From the NCBI RefSeq assembly GCF_015356865.1, contig NZ_JAAFZA010000043.1:1-56647 (forward strand): a DNA stretch of 56,647 nucleotides, written 5' to 3'. The DNA comes from Catenulispora pinisilvae. GTDB taxonomy: Bacteria > Actinomycetota > Actinomycetes > Streptomycetales > Catenulisporaceae. The notes beneath the pieces were generated by a model, which was not told the origin of the DNA, made no database searches, and was given only the letters and a program-made list of their open reading frames with translations. Within the stretch, counting starts at the first letter, position 1. Each line of letters starts with the position of its first letter. Shown here piece after piece: positions 1 to 8,664 of this stretch. A program made the position numbers and the translations under genes.

Positions 1-365
1 AGTCTTCACCTGGCAAGTGCTCCGGTTCTCTGGACGATCTCGACTTCGCAATCAAGATCATCCCAGGTGGCGGAGCACTTCCTCGTTTCGGGGGTCAGCC
101 TTCGATGTTCTTGGTGAACGCGCGAGGCTAGCGCTTCGTGACGACCTCCACACCGCCGATATGCCGGATGACACAAATTCAGTCTTGGCCCAATTGCGCT
201 CGCAGCGTCGAACAGCGCATGACCGATGGGACAAGCTTCACGAAGCAAGAAGCTCTGCCCACCGGGACTAGCGCAGGAGGACAGCTACGGGGCCGCTCTG
301 AATGATCGGTTATCCGGCGGGCCCCGAATCCGCGAAGGCGGACCCAGGGTCCTGTGTCACTAGTC
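1..365. other. left edge, no convincing gene
   Basis: Short open frames exist on both strands but none has a ribosome binding site, a recognisable domain or an actinomycete-like codon pattern. It lies downstream of the leftward STAND ATPase gene, so it probably holds that gene's 3' flank. I see no clear terminator hairpin or RNA gene. Confidence 0.5.
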
Positions 366-2957
366 CTACTGAGCTTCGGGCTTGCTCCGTTGGATATCAA
401 CCCTCTGCGTCCAGTAGGCGACGTTGGATCTAGCCGTCCGGGTGTTGGGATGTTCGGGCCCCGAGACGGACTCTAGTACTGGAATCAACTCGCGAAACAT
501 GTCGCGGGCGGTCGCGGCATCGCCTGCTTCCCCGGTCCAATAGGCGAGGTTCGCGCGGGTGTTCAAAGAGTCGGGGTGCTCGGGTCCGGATATATGTTCA
601 CGCATCGGAAGCAGCTCCCCCAGCAGGTCACGCGCAGTTGCCGGATCGCCTGCCTCACCAGTCCACCGAGCGAGACTGGAGCGGATGTGCAAAGTCCTGG
701 GGTGTTCGACCCCCAGCACACGCTCGAGCATCGGCGCCAGCTTCGAATAGAGATCACGTGCCGCCACCGCATCGCCGGCCAGCCCGGTGTAGAAGGCAAG
801 TCTGCCCATAGCGGTGAGCGTGTCGGGGTGTTCGGGCCCGGAGACGCGTTCAAGCACGGGCAGCAGGTCTCGTAACTGATCACGCGCCTCCACCACTCCG
901 CCGACCTCCCCGGTCCAAAGGGCGAAGTTGGACCTCATGTGCAGCGTCTTGGGGTGTTCGGCGCCCAAGACGCGCTCCCGTACCGGAAGCACCTGCCGGA
1001 AGAGATCGCGTGCGGCCACGGCGTCACCGGCCTTTCCAGTGTAGGCAGCGAGTCTGGCCTGAGCTGTCAAGGTGTCGGGGTGTTCGGGCCCCAAGACGCG
1101 GCCAAACAGTGGCACCAGTTCCCGCAGCAGATCACGCGCATCGAGCACACCACCTGCCTCCCCCGTCCAATGGGCGAAGTTGGACCGGGCCGTCAGTGTG
1201 TCGGGGTGTTCGATCCCGCGCTGGCTCTCGTGGGCCTTCGCAAGGCTTTGCCACCAAGTGCGGGCGGTCGTGTAGTCGCCGCTCTCTCCCAGGGCAGAGG
1301 CCAGGCGCCAGACTGGCGCCCCAAACGGGTCACCGACCAGCTGAGCGTGCGTGAACAGCAGCCGGCACACGCGCCACATCATAGGCGTCGCAATATCCTG
1401 CGGAACTGCGGATTCGACCAACGCCGTGGCCACCGCCCGCCACGCCCGTAGATCCTGTGGACGGAGCTGGTCGCGAGTAACGGCCTGCACCAGCCGGTGC
1501 ACGCTGAACGTCGCCCCCGGCGGCCCGATCAAGCTGTACCGTCGCAGCCCAGCCACCGCGTCGTCCAGCGTCAAAGGCCCACTGCAGAGCGCCCGCACCT
1601 GCGTGAGAATCTCATCGAGATCTCCGTCCGGGCCACCAAGACGCAGCTCAAGACCTTCCGGAAGCAACAGCCGGAACGGAATGTCCTCCGGCGCGAGGAA
1701 GGCGATAATCCGCAGGAGCGTCAGCGACTCCGAACTGGTGGCCTCCAGCTCCGTCAGGGCCAGCGACCACGTGGCCACCACAGGTGCTGCGTGCGAGGCC
1801 GGGGCTGAGCGTGCAAGCACGGCAGCACGGTTCGCGCTCAACAAGCCTAGATATTCGTCCAGGCTGCGCCCCGTGGTCTCGATGAACGCTGCCGCCTGTT
1901 CCAAGGCCAGCGGCAGCAGTCCCAACTCGTCCGCGATCGCGCGCGCCGACTCCCGGTCCGTGGACATCGTGCGGTCCAGCAGCAATCCGGCCGCGTCTTC
2001 GGCATCGAGTGCGGTGACCTCCACCGCCTGCTCGCTGGGCCAGTGCCCATCCTGAGTCGTCACTAGCACGTGCCCGGCGCCCTTGGCAGGCAGCCAGCGC
2101 CGCGCTGCCGCATGGTCTTTCACGTTGTCGAGGACCAGGAGCCAGCGCCCTGGGTGAGCGGCCAGCGCCGCGTGCACTGCTGCCACCGGATCGCCTTCTC
2201 CGGCGTCGAGCACCTGCGCCAGCTCATGGAATTGCGCCAACAAACCGGTGGCCTGCTCGGCGTGGAAGAACCACACCACCTGGTAATGCTGCAGCTGCCG
2301 GTAGGCGTATTCAAGAGCCGCGGTTGTCTTGCCGACCCCGCCCAGCCCGCACAGGGCCACAGTCCCGACCTCTTGAGCGGCTCCCAGGTGAGCATGTATC
2401 TGCGATATCAGCTGCTCGCGCCCGGCCACCCGACCCGGTCGTGGGTCCAACCGCACAGCCTGCCCGGTTGCCACCCGACGCTGAAACACCACCTGCACCG
2501 AGCCGGCCGCGCCGATCGCGAACCCCTCCGGGCCCGCTGACACCCGGACGTCGCCCTGCACGGCGACCCCGCCAGCGGCCACAATCGTCACGCCCTGAGC
2601 CGTCTGCAACCGGCGCACGAGTTCCTCGACCGCCTCGCCGAAGCTCACATCCGACTCCAAGGCGTCCTCGATTGCCAAAGCCACGCGCGCTCGTGTGCGC
2701 GCCGAGGGCTCTATGGCGCCCTGACCGGCCTCCTCGTCCAGCCGCGCCAGCGCAGTGTCGCCGACGAGCTTGCCCGCCACGAGCTCGTGCAGCTTCCCCC
2801 CGAGCCGGTCAACCGCGGCGTCCAGGGCCTTATCCACCTGCGCGTCGGCCTGCCGCGCCGCCCGCTTCCCCTTCCCAACCAGCCAGGCGAATAGGTACCC
2901 CACTACCAGCTCCGCACCGACCACCACACACACCCCCAGGCAAGCAGGCTGAATCAC
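366..2957 (-). CDS. NB-ARC ATPase with C-terminal TPR repeats, membrane-anchored
   Basis: A STAND-class signalling ATPase of 863 residues. A hydrophobic segment at about residues 5-28 is followed by a basic stretch, suggesting an N-terminal membrane anchor. The NB-ARC core has a Walker A motif GLGGVGKTT near residue 203, a Walker B motif WLLVLDN near 270 and an LPLAL motif near 345. The C-terminal third consists of kinesin-light-chain-type TPRs with a period of 42 residues, each marked by an EHPxT or EHPDS signature (seven in total). Proteins of this family bind ATP/ADP and switch between closed and open states when the repeats sense a ligand; in actinomycetes their partners are mostly unknown. 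The start is GTG. There is no obvious effector domain besides the membrane segment, so either the output is elsewhere or the roughly 170 residues before the NB-ARC serve as one. The family call is secure; the biological role is not. Confidence 0.88.
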   Translation of the reverse strand: MIQPACLGVCVVVGAELVVGYLFAWLVGKGKRAARQADAQVDKALDAAVDRLGGKLHELVAGKLVGDTALARLDEEAGQGAIEPSARTRARVALAIEDALESDVSFGEAVEELVRRLQTAQGVTIVAAGGVAVQGDVRVSAGPEGFAIGAAGSVQVVFQRRVATGQAVRLDPRPGRVAGREQLISQIHAHLGAAQEVGTVALCGLGGVGKTTAALEYAYRQLQHYQVVWFFHAEQATGLLAQFHELAQVLDAGEGDPVAAVHAALAAHPGRWLLVLDNVKDHAAARRWLPAKGAGHVLVTTQDGHWPSEQAVEVTALDAEDAAGLLLDRTMSTDRESARAIADELGLLPLALEQAAAFIETTGRSLDEYLGLLSANRAAVLARSAPASHAAPVVATWSLALTELEATSSESLTLLRIIAFLAPEDIPFRLLLPEGLELRLGGPDGDLDEILTQVRALCSGPLTLDDAVAGLRRYSLIGPPGATFSVHRLVQAVTRDQLRPQDLRAWRAVATALVESAVPQDIATPMMWRVCRLLFTHAQLVGDPFGAPVWRLASALGESGDYTTARTWWQSLAKAHESQRGIEHPDTLTARSNFAHWTGEAGGVLDARDLLRELVPLFGRVLGPEHPDTLTAQARLAAYTGKAGDAVAARDLFRQVLPVRERVLGAEHPKTLHMRSNFALWTGEVGGVVEARDQLRDLLPVLERVSGPEHPDTLTAMGRLAFYTGLAGDAVAARDLYSKLAPMLERVLGVEHPRTLHIRSSLARWTGEAGDPATARDLLGELLPMREHISGPEHPDSLNTRANLAYWTGEAGDAATARDMFRELIPVLESVSGPEHPNTRTARSNVAYWTQRVDIQRSKPEAQ
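440..1225 (-). repeat. seven in-gene 126-bp tandem repeats (TPR-coding)
   Basis: A block resembling GGGGTGTTCGGGCCC on the + strand recurs near 447, 573, 699, 822, 951, 1077 and 1200, a spacing close to 126 bp, which equals 42 codons. These encode the EHPxT loops of the TPR array. The repeats are diverged from each other but similar enough to allow slippage or recombination that would change repeat number. Confidence 0.8.
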
Positions 2958-3306
2958 ACCCCTGTGATGCTAACGCGCCGGCCAGCCCACTACACCAAAA
3001 CGCATCAAAGCGTATCAACACGTTGAAGGCGTTGAGCCATGGAAACCGGGGAAGGGGCGGAAGTCTTCATTTAGTGCGAGCCGCGCCTGCACGCGAATTC
3101 GCGGCGGTGGTCAGGCAAGTCGCAGCGCGCTCTACGACGTATGTGCTCTCCGAAAGGCTCTGGCGGTGCCGCGATAGCTCACGTAGCGAGTCAGACCCGT
3201 CGCTGAACCCCGAAAGGTGGTTCGGAATGCTCTGGCACACGACAAGCTCACATATCGTGAGTCAGGAACAGCCGTCGCACCCCCTCCCGACACCGCCTCC
3301 ACAACG
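2958..3306. other. intergenic region with degenerate duplicated block
   Basis: No convincing gene. Two related blocks occur at about 3151-3204 and 3211-3277. Both begin CGAAAGG, contain GCTCTGGC, then a GCTCAC..TA..CG.GAGTCAG core, and end in CCGTCGC. The second contains the near-palindrome CTCACATATCGTGAG (3247-3261). These may be regulator-binding repeats upstream of the small rightward gene, or an old local duplication. Confidence 0.35.
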
Positions 3307-3513
3307 GTGAACTACTCCCTCGGCTCCAACCCCCGCAACCCCACCGACAAGATCGCCATCGTCGGCAACATGCACGACAGCACCGATTCGGCAGAGAAGA
3401 TGCCGCCTCCCGTCCCGCAGCCACGCCTGCCCGATCCGGAAGACGTGAGCATCGCCGACCCGGACGACTTCCGCATCATCGAGGGCGCGATCGAGCACAT
3501 GCCCGAGAACTAG
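3307..3513 (+). CDS. small hypothetical protein
   Basis: A 68-residue frame read from GTG at 3307; the frame stays open upstream to 3217, so the true start is uncertain. It has GC-rich third positions and an acidic, proline-rich C-terminal half (PPPVPQPRLPDPED). No ribosome binding site is obvious for the GTG, and an internal ATG at 3370 is an alternative. I recognise no domain. It sits immediately before a MITE-like repeat and might be the remnant of a longer gene. Confidence 0.3.
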   Translation: MNYSLGSNPRNPTDKIAIVGNMHDSTDSAEKMPPPVPQPRLPDPEDVSIADPDDFRIIEGAIEHMPEN

Positions 3514-3576
3514 GCGAAGGCCTTGGAGGAGAACTTCTTCTCCACGGTGGAGTTGGTGTGGACGCTCACGTAATTC

Positions 3577-3699
3577 GGCTCTGTCAACGGTTACGTGACG
3601 ATGCCACGGGCCGCAGATACTGTGCCGCTGGTCGATGTGAGGTCGCCGTAGATATGGCGATCGCAATCCCCACGACGTCACGTGATCGTCGCCAGAGCC
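3577..3699. mobile_element. 123-bp MITE-like repeat, copy 1
   Basis: The element begins GGCTCTG and ends CAGAGCC. Its outer 24 bases form imperfect terminal inverted repeats (20 of 24 matching), each containing ACGTGACG. It is non-coding and differs at one position (T/C in the GTAGAYATGG block) from copy 2 at 4710-4832. GGCTCT termini recall ISL3-family ends from memory, but no ISL3 transposase is visible here. Confidence 0.7.
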
Positions 3700-3721
3700 G
3701 AAAAACGTGAACGCCGACACG

Positions 3722-4264
3722 TCACGACGGTCCCCGGAACGGATTCATGATCAGCCATTGCTGATTGGTGCGGCCGTCCGGACGCCGCATGGTCGGCGAG
3801 GTGCGGCTCTCCGCCATCGCAGCGGTCGGCTTGTGCAGCACTTCACGCGTCCGGATGGACTCGATCACCCACGCTGCCCGCTCCTTGACGGGGAGCAGCC
3901 GCCAGCGCTGGTGCGCCTCGCCATGGCAAGCCCGCATCTTCGGCCAGCGGCCATCGTCACCTCCCCGCCGGGCGTCCAGTGCCAATCCGTTTTCCTCCGA
4001 GACGATCAGGAACTGGCCGGGGTGGGTCGTCCGCCGGAAGCGCCACAGCTGATGCGGCTCGCCGTGGACCGGCCACAGGATCGGATGTTCGTCGTCGTGG
4101 CGCCACGCCGTGTCGAGGGCGAGCCCGCTGTCGCGGCCGACTATCACGAACGGGCCCTTGGTCGAGGCCAGGAACCGGGTCATTACCATCAGGCTGCGGA
4201 GATCGATGCTGACGTTCGGCGGCATGATCCCGATCCGTATCGGACCCTGTGACGACTCAGGCAC
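3722..4264 (-). CDS. ricin-type beta-trefoil lectin protein
   Basis: About 180 residues containing three successive subdomains, each ending in a QxW-type motif: HQLWRF, HQRWRL and NQQWLI. Each subdomain also has the usual preceding G/LALD-like strand (SGLALD, NGLALD). This is the signature of a ricin B-type (CBM13-like) carbohydrate-binding trefoil, which normally binds galactose or xylan-type glycans. No signal peptide or catalytic domain is present in the frame, so it may be the C-terminal remainder of a larger secreted enzyme. It lies between two copies of a 123-bp MITE-like repeat. The start is weak (GTG at 4264, no good ribosome binding site), which fits a truncated gene. Confidence 0.65.
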   Translation of the reverse strand: MPESSQGPIRIGIMPPNVSIDLRSLMVMTRFLASTKGPFVIVGRDSGLALDTAWRHDDEHPILWPVHGEPHQLWRFRRTTHPGQFLIVSEENGLALDARRGGDDGRWPKMRACHGEAHQRWRLLPVKERAAWVIESIRTREVLHKPTAAMAESRTSPTMRRPDGRTNQQWLIMNPFRGPS

Positions 4265-4700
4265 CTACATCCCCAATCGGTCGTCGCCGGGTATTCCCGG
4301 CGCCTGCCCCGAGATATGTGCGGCATTTCGCAGGCGTCAGCATTCCACATCCCGGCGGGACCTACCTTCGTCAATATCCTGATGGTGCCGGCCAGGGTCG
4401 TGGACGGTCCCGCGAGTGAAGTCGGATCCTGGGTGTGCCTGATCCGCAACTTCGGTCGCTTCTTCGACATTCGGCCAGCGCCTGCAGGTTGCAGCCCTGC
4501 ATGATGCCGCCGGTCCTGGCGGGCATGCTCCGTGAGCAGGGACCGGTGCTGTTGTCCTTGGGAACCGCACCCTTGTTCGGATCGCCTCGGGCCCGATGCA
4601 GGACATGCTCGACCGCCTGAAGCGCACGGCGGGCGGCGATCACCTTCCGGGCCCTGTCCGGGGGCAGCGGTGGCCTGCCGGCGCCAGGACTTCTCACCGG
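4200..4700 (-). pseudogene. frameshifted DDE transposase remnant
   Basis: Read leftward, one frame gives a segment resembling the middle of IS5/IS1182-type DDE transposases: VPKDNSTGPCSRSMP, then GGIMQGCNLQAL, comparable to the usual NxTDPDSRxM...GxxQGYNAQA block. The continuation appears in the other frames (EEATEVADQ, then LAGPSTTLAGTIRIL and WNADACEMP, matching the LGP..T...L...ADAGY region). At least two frame changes are needed and both ends are missing. This is a dead fragment. Confidence 0.6.
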
Positions 4701-4709
4701 TGATTTACG

Positions 4710-4832
4710 GGCTCTGTCAACGGTTACGTGACGATGCCACGGGCCGCAGATACTGTGCCGCTGGTCGATGTGAGGTCGCCGTAGACATGGCGATCGCAAT
4801 CCCCACGACGTCACGTGATCGTCGCCAGAGCC
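4710..4832. mobile_element. 123-bp MITE-like repeat, copy 2
   Basis: 122 of 123 bases are identical to copy 1 and it has the same orientation. The 14 bases outside its right end (GAATTACGTGAGCG, 4833-4846) are the exact reverse complement of the 14 bases outside copy 1's left end (3563-3576), so the whole 3563-4846 block has matching outer ends like a composite element. Confidence 0.7.
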
Positions 4833-4847
4833 GAATTACGTGAGCGC

Positions 4848-5878
4848 TGACAGTTGGACACGGTCTCCGACTCGCACGCCGCGCAGCTGCGCCCGGCCAA
4901 CACCGCGCGCGGGTACGCGGGGGACTGGAAGGTGTTTACGGCCGCACATGAAGTTCCGCTCATCAATGCCAGCCGCGGCATCCTGCGCGCGTTCATCGCC
5001 TGGCTGTGGAGGGCCGGTGCCGCGCCGTCCATGATCGACCGCCGACTGACCGGGCGTCACCGTCATCCTGCGCCGTGAGCACGGCGTCGACGTAGACCCG
5101 AGCACGTCCGCCTGGCCCGGGAGATGCTCAAGGACTACCTCCGCACGGTCGCTGAGTACCGGCAGCCGTCCCGCGACCGCGGCCAGGCCGCCCCGCTGCC
5201 GCCGCCGACCTTCGGGCGATGTGCACCACCTGCGGGACGGACCTCGCAGGCCTGCGCGACCGGGCCCTGATCCTCCTGGCCGTCGCCGTCGCCGCCCGCC
5301 GCTCCGAACTCGCCAGCCTCGGCGACGCCGACATCGCCGAGGACCCCAACGGCCTAGTGGTCGAGCTGCGGGTGTCCAAGGCCAAGCCACGCACCGTCGC
5401 CGTGTCCTACGGCTCCAACCCGCCCACCTGCCCGGTCCGCGCCTGGAAGGCGTGGAAGGCCACGAAGACCGCCGCGCTGCTGGTCGGCCCCGGTGAGAAC
5501 GCCGGCGTCGTGGACGTCGGCGAGGACCTAGCCGTCACCTTTCAAGGTCGAATCGCACAACCACCCCCCTATGTCGAGCCGTATCAGGGCGCGGCGACCG
5601 GGGTCGGCGGCATCGAATACGGCGCGGCGTTCCTGCGCATCGACCGGCACGGCCGCGTCTTCGGGCCGATGTCCGGCCAGGCAGTCAGAGGCGTCATCAC
5701 CCGCGCCGCCGAACGTGCCGGCGTCGCCACCCGGCTCACCAGCCACTCCGCCCGCGCGAGCCTGGCCACCGAGGCCCGCTGCGCAGGCAATCCACACCGA
5801 CTGCGACTCCTCGGGACCGACCCGCTGAACGCGGCGTCGGCGTTCTCCGAGGCAACCGATCTCGCTGGTGCGGCCTGA
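4848..5878 (+). pseudogene. tyrosine recombinase / integrase, frameshifted and truncated
   Basis: The N-terminal part (from about 4854) has the core-binding-domain pattern NTARGYAGDWKVF and FIAWLW...IDRRLTG. Two frame changes near 5055 and 5097 separate it from a middle part read from other frames (VTVILRREHGVDVDP and HVRLAREMLKDYL). The catalytic part from about 5210 has [20 protein letters not shown], with the first catalytic Arg, and the second-Arg box [11 protein letters not shown]. The Tyr-containing end is missing. The gene starts directly after a MITE-like composite, so its true 5' end may have been removed by that insertion. It cannot encode an active enzyme, so any element it once mobilised in this spot is probably fixed. 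Confidence 0.75.
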
Positions 5879-5963
5879 CGTAGCAGGGGACTTGCTTACT
5901 CCGCAGTTTCCATGTCACAGTTACTCGCAACTTCACTAGACGCAAACAGTAGGGAGAATCTAT

Positions 5964-7184
5964 ATGGAGAGTGACGGCAGCACGGAAGGGAGGTGTCAGT
6001 TCCCCGATGATCCGTGCACGCAGCCTGCAACTACCCGCGGCTTCTGCCACCGGCACTACAAGCTGCTGCGCCGACACGGCCGGTTGGAGGCGTTGCGTCC
6101 TTGGGGGGACCCGGATTCGACATGCATGCACTGCGACAGGCCGGCGCGGTCCGGCGGCATGTGCCAGGAGCACTACGACCGCCAGCGCCGCACCGGGCGC
6201 ATGGAGCGGCAGCGTTCTCCGGCCGGTGGCCCCTGCCAGGCTCCCAGCTGTCCCGAGGATGCCGCGACGCTAGGCCTATGCCGACGCCACTACGACAACA
6301 ACCGCCGGCACGGGGAGTTCGAGCCGGAGGGGCAGCGTCGCCAGGCGGACGGGCCCTGCGAATTCGGCGAGTGCTTCGAGCCTCTCTACGCCCGGGGCCT
6401 ATGCAACGCGCACTATCAGCAGAGCCGACGGGGCATTGAGCTACATCCGATCAACAGCCGTCTCATCCCAGACAACGCAGCGTGTACTGCCGTAGCCGGA
6501 TGCCCTCGGCCGGTTTGGGCGTTGATGATGTGTCGCACCCACTACTACCAGGTGAAGGAGCAGCGCGCCGTGACCGTTCTGGCTCCGCTGCCCGCTGGCG
6601 ATGGGATGTGTTCATTCCAGGGTGGATGCCGCAAGGCGGCCGAGGACGAGGGTCTGTGTGCCTCGCACCTGCTGGTGGACCTAGATGGACGCCCGCTGGC
6701 TCCGCTGGTCCTGCAAGTGAGTACGGCCAGAGCCGCTGAAATGCGCGCACGTGGTGTGAGCTGGTGCAGCCTGTGCCAGCAGGAACTGCCGCTGGCGAAC
6801 TTCACGATCGACGGAAGCGGCAAGCGCGAGGGAATGCCACGGTCGCGGTGCCGTCTGTGCTCGGGGATGGTGACCCGTGCCAAGAAGTTCAATCGCACGC
6901 TCGGGGACATCGCTCGCCTGTTCGTCTTCCAGGAGTACCGGTGCGCCATCTGCAAAGACGAACACCGAGGCGACGTCGGTCTTCACCTCGACCACGACCA
7001 CGCCTGCAAGCAGTGCCCCAGCGAAGACGAGATGTGCGGCAAATGCATCCGGGGTTTGCTGTGCTGGTCCTGCAACAGCTTCCTCATCGGCTGGTATGAG
7101 ACCAAGGGCAACAAGCTCGGGAAATACGAGCCTGCCGAAGAGTACCTGAGGAACTTCCCGGTCCGGCGCATGGGTTTGACCTGA
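5964..7184 (+). CDS. endonuclease VII-like HNH protein with multiple zinc knuckles
   Basis: A 406-residue protein with three parts. The first 240 residues contain six repeats of a C-x(3-5)-C-x(6-9)-C-x2-HY type (for example RGFCHRHY, GGMCQEHY, LGLCRRHY, RGLCNAHY), each expected to bind one zinc ion. A further CSLC...CRLC ribbon follows at about 270-300. Residues 326-376 match the recombination endonuclease VII fold: CAIC, then LHLDHDHAC, then IRGLLCWSCN, with the DHDH block as metal-binding nuclease residues. Endonuclease VII enzymes cut branched DNA; actinophages and mobile elements carry many. The start is ATG 5964 with AGGGAG seven bases upstream. The zinc knuckles probably read DNA structure or sequence (inference). 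Confidence 0.8.
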   Translation: MESDGSTEGRCQFPDDPCTQPATTRGFCHRHYKLLRRHGRLEALRPWGDPDSTCMHCDRPARSGGMCQEHYDRQRRTGRMERQRSPAGGPCQAPSCPEDAATLGLCRRHYDNNRRHGEFEPEGQRRQADGPCEFGECFEPLYARGLCNAHYQQSRRGIELHPINSRLIPDNAACTAVAGCPRPVWALMMCRTHYYQVKEQRAVTVLAPLPAGDGMCSFQGGCRKAAEDEGLCASHLLVDLDGRPLAPLVLQVSTARAAEMRARGVSWCSLCQQELPLANFTIDGSGKREGMPRSRCRLCSGMVTRAKKFNRTLGDIARLFVFQEYRCAICKDEHRGDVGLHLDHDHACKQCPSEDEMCGKCIRGLLCWSCNSFLIGWYETKGNKLGKYEPAEEYLRNFPVRRMGLT

Positions 7185-7202
7185 GCTAGAATTCGCGACA
7201 GG

Positions 7203-7234
7203 TCGACGCCCGTAACGGTGGTCCCCGGCGTCGA
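7203..7234 (+). terminator. hairpin after the endonuclease VII gene
   Basis: TCGACGCC and GGCGTCGA form an 8-bp perfect stem with a 16-base loop, 18 bases after the stop codon of the rightward gene. There is no U-run, as is common in high-GC actinomycetes. The rest of the gap to 7481 shows nothing clear. Confidence 0.4.
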
Positions 7235-7481
7235 TATGTCGGCCTTCTCCTCGTTTGGCTGACCCGGGCTGTCGCAGGGGCGTGACCCGACCCGTGCGGG
7301 CCTTCATCCGCAATGCGCCAGCCCTCTGTGCGAGCCGCTGCTGCGAAGCAGATCGGCCACACTTGCCGATCGTGACGAACCCTGGTGGATCCACGTGAAC
7401 CCACTGGGTTCCGGCCGAAGAACCTTCGGTAGTCCCTAAGCCCAAGCAGGTCCGAGGGCTTAGATCTCGACGTCGCTCATT

Positions 7482-8369
7482 TCATGGAAGTACGAGACTG
7501 GCGATGTGCGAGAGCAATAGGACGGTCTCGTTGTACGCAAGCGCTGCATCCTGCCGATCCACTGGAAAGTCGCCACCAGTCGCTCCAGTCGTCGGTTCCA
7601 CGTGGCGCCCCGAGTGAAGGTACGTGCCGAGGCTCAAGGTGAGAGCGTCGATGGCTTCGCGCTTCTTGCCGACTGCCATGTTGTCGAAGATATTCTTCTT
7701 GGCTCCCGGCAGCGCGTCGATCGCGGCGCGGCAGTAGCCGAACACTGCCGGTGCATCGCCTGTCGTCAACGCGCGACGAGCACTTTCCAGGTGATCAAGC
7801 GCGGCGGTCCAGGCCGGCACCTCGGTGGGGTCCGGCAGGTTAAGGGACGCGATGAGGTAGCCGCCCAGCTTGAGCGGGGCCACAACCAGTTCGTACCAGT
7901 CGCTGCGGGCGATGGAGACGGTGAGCTCGTGAACCAAATTGTTGCTGATGGGCCATTGGTGCCAGACGCCTGCCGCCTCAAGACCTTCAGCCCTGGCGCC
8001 GGTGAACTCATGCTGATAGCGCAAGAGCCCGGAGAAGCGGAGCTTGAGTTCAACCCGTCCCGGCGGCGGGTCAAGAAACAGAGGCAGAGCGGAGCGTGGG
8101 CACGTGAAGGCCGCCTCGACTTGCTGCCCATCGGTGGTCAAGTACGTCACGGGCCCGACCGCACCCTGGCCAACGAGAACGTCACCGAGGTAGGCATCAA
8201 AGCTAAGTTGGATGATCTCGGTTTTGAACTGGGCGTCCTTGAGCCGTGCCTCGACGAATAGGGAGATCCGCGGTAGCGGCCCACCCTTCGCGGACGGCAA
8301 GTTCGAACCCGGACGAAGTGTGATGGCGTGGCGATTAGCCGGCCCGATGAATTGGACGTCTGTAGGCAT
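7482..8369 (-). CDS. hypothetical protein with helical C-terminal domain
   Basis: 295 residues when started at ATG 8369 (MPTDVQF); the frame continues upstream to 8534, but that part has poor coding character. The N-terminal 180 residues look beta-rich, including a proline-rich PLFLDPPPGR segment. The C-terminal 110 residues are helical (LDHLESARRALTTGD, YCRAAIDALPGAKK, LSLGTYLHSGRH). I do not recognise the family. The helical part, with paired helices and a late Arg/His pair, faintly recalls HEPN-type domains but lacks a clear R-x4-6-H motif. It sits in a stretch of probable defence or mobile genes and shares no operon with them. Confidence 0.55.
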   Translation of the reverse strand: MPTDVQFIGPANRHAITLRPGSNLPSAKGGPLPRISLFVEARLKDAQFKTEIIQLSFDAYLGDVLVGQGAVGPVTYLTTDGQQVEAAFTCPRSALPLFLDPPPGRVELKLRFSGLLRYQHEFTGARAEGLEAAGVWHQWPISNNLVHELTVSIARSDWYELVVAPLKLGGYLIASLNLPDPTEVPAWTAALDHLESARRALTTGDAPAVFGYCRAAIDALPGAKKNIFDNMAVGKKREAIDALTLSLGTYLHSGRHVEPTTGATGGDFPVDRQDAALAYNETVLLLSHIASLVLP

Positions 8370-8664
8370 CTTGTCACTGTGGCACAATCCGATGGGGTCG
8401 AGGGCTGCTTTCTCCACCTGTCTGGGTGCGGTGGACACGTTCCGCCTCACGGTCGTTCCAAGGCCACGCCGCGAGTCCGACAAACCGGTACAGCCGGTCA
8501 GATAGATGGGCACGGCCCAGCGCCTGCGACGCAAACTATCAATTGATCACCCGCGTGCTCCGCGCCAGAACGCCCTCACATGGATCCCGGAATGGCCGCA
8601 ACCCATGCGATTAGCGGAATTATGCGACGAACGAAACAGGATGCCGCACGGGATCTCGACGAGG

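Noticed and set aside
440..1225. CRISPR-like regular repeats
   Set aside because: Period of 126 bp with diverged units that are fully coding and correspond to TPR motifs; no short direct repeat with unique spacers.
1351..2055. 234-residue rightward frame
   Set aside because: Ser/Arg-rich shadow of the NB-ARC gene.
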